DNA of 12,795 nucleotides, from assembly GCA_023409835.1 (NCBI GenBank), contig JAEYQV010000092.1, forward strand, positions 1 through 12,795, read 5' to 3'. Shown here in pieces: positions 6,982 to 12,795 of the stretch; within the stretch, counting starts at the first letter, position 1; every line of letters begins with the position of its first letter. Under the pieces are notes generated by a model. That model saw only the letters and a list, made by a program, of their open reading frames with translations. It was not told the DNA's origin and made no database searches. The translations under genes and the position numbers were made by a program. This stretch comes from Bacillota bacterium. GTDB lineage: Bacteria > Bacillota > Clostridia > Lachnospirales > Lachnospiraceae.

Positions 6982-9900
6982 ATGGCTAAAATAATAAAGA
7001 AGAAAGCCGTTAAGAGGATTATAGTGCCAGTAGTAATACTGGCACTATCTCTCTTAATTAGCTTAAGCTATAAAGAAAATACAATAAAAGCTGCTAGTAA
7101 TAAGGATTATGACGTTGTTGATAATTCACACTCAGAAGTACTCATTGATGATATGAGTGTTATAATGAAAAATGGAGCAATCACTATAACTGCTGAAAGT
7201 AAAGCAGCAAGTAGTGGTGTTAGGATTAGATATCAAACCATAGGCTTTGGTGTAAGTGAGACGAGACAAGAAAAAACAGTTACAGTAAATGGATACGTGG
7301 GTCCTGCAGCTACGGCAAATATTGATATAATATATCTTTCTGAAATGAAAAAAGATGACAAGGGTATAAATGAGGAAGGAAAACAGGTAACCGAATTTAC
7401 GATTGATGCAGAATTGGTAAATGAAAAGATTGGGAGTAAACTACGAAGTATAACCAAAGATAAAGTAATATACCTTAATGCAGTATTTCAGTCTTATTAC
7501 TTGGAAGATAACGGCGATAGGACAATCAGAAAGGGGAAAGGCAAAGGATTAACAACCTGGAAAGAAATAATGGAAGCTGAGTGGTGGGGAGAGGATACAT
7601 TAAAGGGCTTTGCAAAATACTATAATTGCCCGATTACCTTTTCCCCAGGCCCACAGCATAATCATTATTATTATGATTATCCCAATGGAATGAAATATCG
7701 TATGGGGTCTTTAGATGATAAAAACATTAATGCTACAGTAGAATTTGCTGATAAAGTAGAAAAGACCCGCGAAACAAAGTATGGAAATATATATGCTCTT
7801 ACAGGATATTATATAGACCCGAAAATAGGTGGGACAAGGCTTGCTGAGAATATAAATATAAAGGGTGATTTGGATGACGTTTATGATACGGTTATTGAGG
7901 CAAGCGGTAAAACAAGGGTTCCTCTTGGAGGGGTAGACGTACATTTTGTTTATGATAAAGAGATCACCGATGAGACTTACGATAATTATGTTTATGCTCA
8001 ATATAAAGGAACGAAATACAAGGCTGCCGAGTATCTAGATAAAAAAGCAGGTACGATGATTAAAGTTGGCGATCAGACATCTGCCTGTGAGAAGGTGCTG
8101 GCGGGTAAATATAAAGGAAAAGCATTTGATTTAATTGGGTATAGTGTTAAGCCGATTAGTGCAAAGGGTACGCTGGATTCAAAAACGGTACCCAGCATGA
8201 CGATTGGGACTGATAATAGAACAATGAAAGACATCCTTGCGGCACAAGTAAAAGTTGTAAAAGGCGGTGTGGAGATATGTCTGGTATATGACGATGCAGG
8301 TTCTGTCCCGACGCCCCCGCCGATTCCCACCACCGGACCCAAACCCACCCTTCCGCCATATGAATATCCGGACGGAGGGTATGATAATAAGCCGATCGAT
8401 AGATATACGATTACAGGGGAGATTCGTGCCGATCTAAGGGGGCAGGAGCGTTTCAACGTGCTTCAGGGAATACCTACTACGGAGAGCCTGTATACGCATG
8501 TTAGGGGTAATCAGTATAATATTGGATATTACTTTAATAAGAAAGTGGTTATAAAAGACTATCCAATCACTGTCCAGAAGAACTTTATCCTCAAATGGAC
8601 GGATGCGAAGGACAAGACGAAAGTAATGGAGGAGACGGTTCCAGTCATACAGACCGTTACCGTCAAGAGAGCCTGTGCTTATTGGGAAATTGTAAACTTT
8701 GATTACTATACCATATCAAAGGCCATTATCTATAACAAAGCCCTTCCGGGTGGCAGCTGTCTGATGTATCCTAACCGCAGCTATTATAGCCCTCCCACTT
8801 TAAATATGCGCCACTCGAATAAGGAGAGCGACCATATCATTGATCCACCCCAGGCAGCAAGGGGCTATGTGATAAAGCTGGAGCCTGAAGCGCTTCTGCA
8901 GGGGGACGGGGTTAAGCCTACAATTCCGGCGCAGGATTTTACCTATGAAGCTAATGTAAGAACTGAAGAAATGAAGATTATCAATGACTACCTTTCGTTC
9001 GGTGGTACAGTTGTCTTGGATGGCGGTACTTATACGAAGGAAGCCCCGGATCTTACTAACACCTGGGTGTTAAAGGAGACGGTGGAGTTCACCGGTTCGG
9101 ATGTATTGTATCAGCCGGATCAGGTGATACCGGCGACGATTTTAAACGAACAATATCCGTCTTCCGGAACCATTACCTATGTGAATCATCCCAGTGCCGT
9201 TAACTCATCGGGAAGCTCCCAGGATCTGCAGGTCAATGGACTAAATCCCGTAATCGTACATACACCGGTTATCTGTGATGCGAGTATCACGACAACGAAT
9301 ACGACAACAGGAATTACAAGTAATAATCCCTATGTGCAAGTACTTGAGGTTAATCAGGATTGTGTGCAGCTGGTACTCGATCCGGATAGCAAGCTTTCTG
9401 ATTTTACGGTTGATATCAATAACTTCGGAGACCATATCGGCTATCCCGGTTATTTCACCAGGGACTTTGCCTGGGGCCTCCGGGACAGGACAGTATCGTA
9501 CATTGCAAGGTATAATGAGATTTACCGGAACGAAGTAAAGTTTCCTTTTGACGTCTTCTATCGGAATCCTTCCGGCAAGAATGAGTTCATCCCTAAGAAT
9601 ACCTGGATGAGGTTCGGTCATAGTACACCAACCTTCTTCCTGCCCATGTGGGTCAATGAAGGAATCTACACGGTAGATTTCCGGACGATTGCGGTGAATG
9701 GGGTAAATAGTGAGAGCCAGCTGTCTAAGACCCAGACCTATGCCAATATCGACCGCACCAACTATGTTGCCACGGATACCGTAAGAGTACAGGTGTCCGG
9801 AAGAATATATGGACTTACATTATATGATGTCACGGATTATCCGACCTGGGAAACCGTATTCCGGATTAAGACAGGTTCAGCCAGACTAAAGCTGAACGAA

Positions 9901-10902
9901 GAGTATCCAAGCGGGGTAAAGAGCACAAAATATAACGAAGGCTATGCCTATAACTATACCGTGGGACTGAAAGACCAATACGGAAATACAACCGGCAGAC
10001 TGGAGCGCTTCACCCTTCCGTTGGTAAATGGATCTCATCCCAAGATTAACAATGTCGGTGTACTTAAAACCGGCTACGCAGTTAAATTCAAAGTGACGAC
10101 CATCGGAAATGCATTCTCCTCCGGGGATACGGTGACGATAAAGCCGAGGTTCTACTACGTGGATGCAAAGGGAAAGAATCGTAGGGAAGTGGACGTATAC
10201 TATAACGAATATTTTAATCATAAAAGCCACAGCTATGTTAAGATTGGCAGCGCCCTGGATCAGACCAATATCAAAAAGTATTGTTGTGGGGACCAATGGC
10301 TGGCTATACCGGATAAGCAGCTGCAGATGATGGCAGATATCAAGAAGATCAGTGTAAACAAGTATAAATGGGAAGATACTGACTTATTCACTTACTCAAC
10401 GATTCGAATAACATCACCGCTAATGACCTATGTGAATACGGATTATCTGCTTGATTTAAAAGCCGGTGATCAATATTCCAAGATCCGGGCTGCCGGTATT
10501 ACGGATACTGATATCGTAAACAGAATGCAGACCTACTATGCGGAGTATTTCCTGCCGGCAGATATCTTTCTGGTGGAAAAGGGATTTGATGTATACGGAT
10601 ACATGTCAAAACACGGTGTCAGTAATCACGAAGCCTTCTGGCTTACGGGCGGTTACTTGATTATTAATTTCGATATTTACACTACCCGGGGAGCGGCAAA
10701 GAATCTAAGCTATCTTAATACAGCGAATGCTTCAAAAGGGTATTGCTCCATGTGGAAAATGGAGGGAGCAGTAAGCGGAAAGGTAAGCTATAACGGCAGG
10801 CGGGATCCTTCTACGATTTTTGAATTTAATCCGGGAGACTTTCTGATCTATTATTCTAATAAATCTGTAAAAGATGATTATGTAACATATGTCATTAATT
10901 AA
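6982..10902 (+). CDS. Large secreted protein of unknown function, two-part with Pro-rich linker
   Basis: 1306 residues from ATG 6982, with GAGGTG (6971-6976) at 5 nt; the preceding in-frame GTG (6979) is only 2 nt from that site. A signal peptide is evident: Lys/Arg-rich residues 3-12, hydrophobic 13-29, cleavage near 37. Residues about 236-326 and 343-438 form an internal duplication, each starting G-(M/T)-K-Y, with a central G-Y segment and ending V-Y-D-(K/D). A Pro/Thr-rich linker follows (about 442-459). The rest (about 460-1306) is beta-rich and aromatic-rich, without a catalytic motif I can identify. It resembles uncharacterised clostridial secreted proteins, possibly DUF5704-type; that name is recalled and unverified. 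No SLH, LPXTG or C-terminal membrane segment is seen, so retention may depend on the SLH partner upstream. Base composition changes sharply near the linker. Function unknown. Confidence 0.82.
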   Translation: MAKIIKKKAVKRIIVPVVILALSLLISLSYKENTIKAASNKDYDVVDNSHSEVLIDDMSVIMKNGAITITAESKAASSGVRIRYQTIGFGVSETRQEKTVTVNGYVGPAATANIDIIYLSEMKKDDKGINEEGKQVTEFTIDAELVNEKIGSKLRSITKDKVIYLNAVFQSYYLEDNGDRTIRKGKGKGLTTWKEIMEAEWWGEDTLKGFAKYYNCPITFSPGPQHNHYYYDYPNGMKYRMGSLDDKNINATVEFADKVEKTRETKYGNIYALTGYYIDPKIGGTRLAENINIKGDLDDVYDTVIEASGKTRVPLGGVDVHFVYDKEITDETYDNYVYAQYKGTKYKAAEYLDKKAGTMIKVGDQTSACEKVLAGKYKGKAFDLIGYSVKPISAKGTLDSKTVPSMTIGTDNRTMKDILAAQVKVVKGGVEICLVYDDAGSVPTPPPIPTTGPKPTLPPYEYPDGGYDNKPIDRYTITGEIRADLRGQERFNVLQGIPTTESLYTHVRGNQYNIGYYFNKKVVIKDYPITVQKNFILKWTDAKDKTKVMEETVPVIQTVTVKRACAYWEIVNFDYYTISKAIIYNKALPGGSCLMYPNRSYYSPPTLNMRHSNKESDHIIDPPQAARGYVIKLEPEALLQGDGVKPTIPAQDFTYEANVRTEEMKIINDYLSFGGTVVLDGGTYTKEAPDLTNTWVLKETVEFTGSDVLYQPDQVIPATILNEQYPSSGTITYVNHPSAVNSSGSSQDLQVNGLNPVIVHTPVICDASITTTNTTTGITSNNPYVQVLEVNQDCVQLVLDPDSKLSDFTVDINNFGDHIGYPGYFTRDFAWGLRDRTVSYIARYNEIYRNEVKFPFDVFYRNPSGKNEFIPKNTWMRFGHSTPTFFLPMWVNEGIYTVDFRTIAVNGVNSESQLSKTQTYANIDRTNYVATDTVRVQVSGRIYGLTLYDVTDYPTWETVFRIKTGSARLKLNEEYPSGVKSTKYNEGYAYNYTVGLKDQYGNTTGRLERFTLPLVNGSHPKINNVGVLKTGYAVKFKVTTIGNAFSSGDTVTIKPRFYYVDAKGKNRREVDVYYNEYFNHKSHSYVKIGSALDQTNIKKYCCGDQWLAIPDKQLQMMADIKKISVNKYKWEDTDLFTYSTIRITSPLMTYVNTDYLLDLKAGDQYSKIRAAGITDTDIVNRMQTYYAEYFLPADIFLVEKGFDVYGYMSKHGVSNHEAFWLTGGYLIINFDIYTTRGAAKNLSYLNTANASKGYCSMWKMEGAVSGKVSYNGRRDPSTIFEFNPGDFLIYYSNKSVKDDYVTYVIN
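7021..7048 (+). repeat. Perfect 12-bp inverted repeat with 4-nt loop inside signal-peptide codons
   Basis: ATAGTGCCAGTA (7021-7032) and TACTGGCACTAT (7037-7048) are exact reverse complements around GTAA. In RNA this is a 12-bp stem capped by GUAA, a GNRA-type tetraloop. It begins 39 nt into the large secreted-protein gene and encodes I-V-P-V-V-I-L-A-L of the hydrophobic core. No U-run follows, so it is not a terminator. Confidence 0.8.
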
Positions 10903-11293
10903 TCTTATAATAAACAATACCCAATTTATTATGGAAAAACAACTATATATTCTCATGGGAGTACAATATCTAATAAAATCCAATCAATTTCCAATCAGAT
11001 AATCAATTATGATTAACCATAATATATCAAATACTTTCAATATTTCCATTTTATGATATAATATGCTCTAGATAGGGAGTTATTTAGACATTTGAATTAA
11101 TGTTAACCGAATTTACTACGAAGGAAAGAGCTGAGGAAACTAGCTTATCCTAAGAAACGGCAAGCTTTCCATTGAGCTAATCGAAAAAGAATAAAATACA
11201 TATCGGAAGGAGAGCGTAACAGGTTCGGTCAAGCCAGGATACAGCTTTAACTTTGATATACTGGATTCACACAATCTGTTATTAAACTGGAAT
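10903..11293. other. AT-rich intergenic spacer between large secreted protein and PH-like gene
   Basis: About 390 bases without a convincing gene. The first 150 bases are very AT-rich, with no hairpin/U-run terminator that I can find. A promoter lies at 11035-11062. From 11195 to 11293 the frame of the downstream gene is open but has no ATG, GTG or TTG. GGAAGGAGAG at 11205-11214 looks like a ribosome binding site with no start codon at a usable distance. Confidence 0.5.
11035..11062 (+). promoter_or_regulatory. Extended -10 promoter
   Basis: TGATATAAT at 11054-11062 is a perfect TATAAT preceded by TGN, the extended -10 element. The -35 is poor (TTTCAA at 11035-11040, 16-bp spacer), which is tolerated with an extended -10. 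It would drive the small membrane protein gene through a leader of about 225 nt. Confidence 0.5.
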
Positions 11294-11740
11294 ATGAGAG
11301 TTGGAGGCAAGCAAAGGCAGAGAAATTCTATGATAGCCGGTCTGATCATCGGAGGGGTAGTTATAATTGGTGCAGTGATACTTCTCTATGTCATAAATAA
11401 GAATGTCATTATTGATACTGAGGTTGTGGTGACGGATTCCTCCTTTGAGGTAAAAGGAATGCATGGCGGGACCTATGAGCTTGACTCGGTAACCTCCGTT
11501 GAGCTGAAGGATTCCATCCCGGAGATACTGGAGCGTACCAACGGAGTAGCAGTAGGCGAGGTGAAGAAGGGGAATTTCAAATTAAAGGAACTGGGTCTAT
11601 GCAGACTGTATCTACTTTCGGAGAAAGCACCTTATCTCTATATCAAGGTGAATGACTTCTATGTCATCATTAATTATCCGGATAAAGCCCGGACAGAAGA
11701 GCTGTATCAGGAGCTGTCTGCTAAGATTAATCATAAGTAG
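11294..11740 (+). CDS. Small membrane protein with PH-like domain
   Basis: 148 residues from ATG 11294. A short basic N-terminus (K6, R8, R10) precedes a Gly/Ile/Val transmembrane helix at about 13-34. The rest (about 38-147) has the beta-strand rhythm and motifs (a stretch ending in R-T-N-G-V, then K-K-G-N-F-K-L) of bacterial PH-like domains often found after membrane segments in Firmicutes. With the basic end inside, the domain would lie outside the membrane; family members have no agreed function. The start is uncertain: no good ribosome binding site precedes 11294, and the frame is open upstream to 11195, so the 5' end may be truncated or altered. ATG 11330 would leave almost only the helix before the domain. 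It stands alone, followed by a strong terminator. Confidence 0.65.
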   Translation: MRVGGKQRQRNSMIAGLIIGGVVIIGAVILLYVINKNVIIDTEVVVTDSSFEVKGMHGGTYELDSVTSVELKDSIPEILERTNGVAVGEVKKGNFKLKELGLCRLYLLSEKAPYLYIKVNDFYVIINYPDKARTEELYQELSAKINHK

Positions 11741-11818
11741 AATATTTAATGAGGGAATAAATCATAAGAATCGATACAGAAGCTTAATGCATCAGCGATA
11801 CATAGCAGAGCTAAGGGT

Positions 11819-11876
11819 AAGAGCCTTGGAACTTCCGGCGCACATACAGGCCGGTAATCCAAGGCTCTTTCTCTTA
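11819..11876 (+). terminator. Rho-independent terminator after the PH-like gene
   Basis: AAGAGCCTTGGA (11819-11830) pairs perfectly with TCCAAGGCTCTT (11858-11869), a 12-bp stem. An inner CCGGC (11835-11839)/GCCGG (11850-11854) stem lengthens it, and TTTCTCTT follows. It lies about 80 nt after the stop codon. The opposite strand has no U-run after the stem, so it acts mainly on plus-strand transcripts. Confidence 0.8.
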
Positions 11877-11902
11877 GGATTGAACTTATATAAGAAACAG
11901 CG

Positions 11903-11972
11903 AGGAGATAAAAATACGATCTCCTTTGCCGATTGCTTTATCGATTAAGGATTCGTGTCCTTTATGATAAAG
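11903..11972. other. Two further hairpins between the convergent genes
   Basis: AGGAGAT (11903-11909) pairs with ATCTCCT (11919-11925). CTTTATC (11936-11942) pairs with GATAAAG (11966-11972), with AAGGA/TCCTT (11947-11951/11958-11962) stacked inside. The second lies just after the stop codon of the minus-strand peroxidase and may end or protect its transcript, but neither has a clear U-run on the minus strand, so I do not call them terminators. Confidence 0.4.
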
Positions 11973-11974
11973 AG

Positions 11975-12520
11975 TTACAGAAGTTCTTTTATTCTGCTTT
12001 CGATTACGTCAAAAGCTTCGGTAGGTTCAAAGCGTTCTACTACGTTTCCGTCACGGTCAATTAAGAACTTGGTGAAGTTCCATTTGATGTCCGGGGTGTT
12101 CTTATAATCGGGCACCTCCGCAGAGAGCAGCTCCTGTAGTTTGGGAGCAATCGGATGCTCTTCGTTGAAGCCTGAGAAGCCCTTTTGGCTGATGAGGAAT
12201 TGATAAAGGGGATGTGCATGCTCACCCTTCACCTCAAGCTTTGAGAAGATCGGGAATTTCACGCCGTACTTCGTCTCGCAGAAGCTGTGAATCTCTTCAT
12301 CACTTCCCGGTGCCTGCTCGTGGAACTGGTTGCACGGGAAATCCAGAATGACAAGGCCCTGGTCTGCATAAGTATCGTATAGTTTCTTCAGGTCGCTGTA
12401 TTGCGGGGTAAAACCACATGCAGTAGCAGAGTTAATAATCAATAATACCTTTCCTTTGTAATCGGCTAAGCTGACATCATTGCCATTCATATCCTTTACA
12501 GAAAAATCATATACCTTCAT
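11975..12520 (-). CDS. Glutathione peroxidase family thiol peroxidase (cysteine type)
   Basis: 181 residues, a normal full length for bacterial members (BsaA/BtuE-like). It reduces hydrogen peroxide and organic hydroperoxides in the cytoplasm; there is no signal peptide. The peroxidatic Cys is C35 in S-A-T-A-C-G-F-T-P-Q-Y, a Cys codon and not selenocysteine. The catalytic tetrad is completed by Q69 (in N-Q-F-H-E-Q-A-P-G) and W147/N148 (in K-W-N-F). C81, in F-C-E-T-K-Y-G, matches the position of the resolving Cys in thioredoxin-dependent members, so thioredoxin is the likely reductant despite the family name. The ATG at 12520 has AGGAGGT (minus strand, 12527-12533) at 6-7 nt. It is a single-gene unit with its own promoter and operator-like site, fitting a peroxide-induced defence gene in an anaerobe. 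Confidence 0.96.
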   Translation of the reverse strand: MKVYDFSVKDMNGNDVSLADYKGKVLLIINSATACGFTPQYSDLKKLYDTYADQGLVILDFPCNQFHEQAPGSDEEIHSFCETKYGVKFPIFSKLEVKGEHAHPLYQFLISQKGFSGFNEEHPIAPKLQELLSAEVPDYKNTPDIKWNFTKFLIDRDGNVVERFEPTEAFDVIESRIKELL

Positions 12521-12579
12521 AACATTACCTCCTGTGATGGGTTCATACTGTAACCCTGATTTATATTTTAAACAAATAA

Positions 12580-12615
12580 ATTGAATACAATTAATATAAT
12601 TTGATTGTATACAAT
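12580..12615. promoter_or_regulatory. Two copies of a 12-bp palindromic operator over the peroxidase promoter
   Basis: ATTGTATACAAT (12604-12615) is a perfect 12-bp palindrome that covers the -10. A second copy with one change, ATTGAATACAAT (12580-12591), lies 24 bp away centre to centre, just downstream of the transcription start. TACAATT/AATTGTA elements of this kind are known from operators of OhrR, a MarR-family organic-peroxide sensor in Bacillus. I infer repression by such a regulator, but none is encoded in the window. Confidence 0.5.
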
Positions 12616-12632
12616 TAAAATGAATTTGTCAA
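12604..12632 (-). promoter_or_regulatory. Sigma-A promoter of the peroxidase gene
   Basis: On the minus strand TTGACA (12632-12627), 17-bp spacer, TACAAT (12609-12604): a perfect -35, ideal spacing and a -10 with one mismatch. The inferred transcription start is near 12597, giving a leader of about 75 nt to the ATG at 12520. Confidence 0.75.
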
Positions 12633-12795
12633 TAGTATTATATATATTTTTTTACATTTTTATGTACACGTGAATTGAAAAACTTACTTCCACCCCTTTT
12701 GTCAAGGATGGAGAAATTACTTTTTCAAATATAAATGTGGAAGTAACTATTGCAAAAAGGTATGATGTTCTTAGTGGTGCCTCTCAAGGAGGTAC
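12633..12795. other. Right-edge intergenic region with open frame lacking a start, and RBS-like end
   Basis: A T-rich stretch (12633-12665) is followed by a plus-strand frame open from 12674 to the edge (about 40 codons) with no ATG. In the same frame upstream, ATG 12662 is blocked by TGA 12671. An inverted repeat TTACTTCCAC (12684-12693)/GTGGAAGTAA (12737-12746) lies inside. AAGGAGGT at 12785-12792 could serve a gene beginning just beyond the window. No gene is called here. Confidence 0.35.

Noticed and set aside
9241..9621. Minus-strand 126-codon frame inside the large gene
   Set aside because: It overlaps a continuous plus-strand frame with consistent codon use, has no ribosome binding site and no recognisable motif.
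11652..11948. Plus-strand 98-codon frame overlapping the end of the PH-like gene
   Set aside because: It runs through the end of a better gene and the terminator hairpin, has no ribosome binding site, and its product is unlike any protein family.
11963..12520. Selenocysteine form of glutathione peroxidase
   Set aside because: The active-site codon for residue 35 is a normal cysteine codon (ACA on the plus strand, TGT on the minus) and no UGA is in the frame.
12684..12746. Terminal inverted repeats of an insertion sequence
   Set aside because: The arms are 53 bp apart from start to start, with no transposase and no target-site duplication seen.

Overview
The window reads as chromosome of a low-GC, Gram-positive, probably anaerobic Clostridia, most like Lachnospiraceae. 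The grounds are strong AGGAGG-type ribosome binding sites, signal-peptide and SLH-domain surface proteins, moderate-to-low GC coding sequence and AT-rich spacers. The species cannot be named from sequence alone. No rRNA, tRNA, CRISPR array, transposase or integrase was seen.

Left block (1-4753, + strand): three consecutive genes for membrane-anchored or exported proteins. The first is cut by the window edge and the second follows it with no spacing. Both are built from bacterial Ig-like (Big_3-like) beta domains alternating with small four-cysteine knuckles (CxxC...CPxC), and both end in a similar C-terminal cap. The second shows the N-terminal hydrophobic anchor, followed by a segment resembling pilin-like proteins of clostridial Tad/Flp loci. 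The third has a similar anchor and ends in its own His/Cys cluster. I read the block as part of a surface appendage or envelope assembly locus; the cysteine knuckles on the outside of the cell are the unusual part.

Spacer (4754-5347): a strong ribosome binding site leads into a five-codon stub that stops and then stays open in the same frame, which looks like a gene remnant. A good sigma-A promoter follows. Then come 16 consecutive copies of a degenerate 17-bp purine-rich repeat, ending 29 nt before the next gene.

Middle block (5348-10902, + strand): a secreted protein with two SLH-like cell-wall-binding segments, then a 1306-residue secreted protein of unknown function. In the large gene a 12-bp perfect hairpin lies inside the signal-peptide codons. 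The N-terminal third is clearly AT-richer than the rest, and the change falls at a proline-rich linker. The two genes are 14 nt apart and probably act together at the cell surface.

Right block (10903-12795): an AT-rich spacer with an extended -10 promoter leads to a small membrane protein with a PH-like domain, followed by a strong rho-independent terminator. Convergent to it, on the minus strand, is a glutathione-peroxidase-family enzyme with its own consensus promoter, overlapped by a palindromic operator of the type used by peroxide-sensing MarR/OhrR repressors. The last 120 bases hold an open frame without a start and a ribosome-binding-site-like sequence at the edge.
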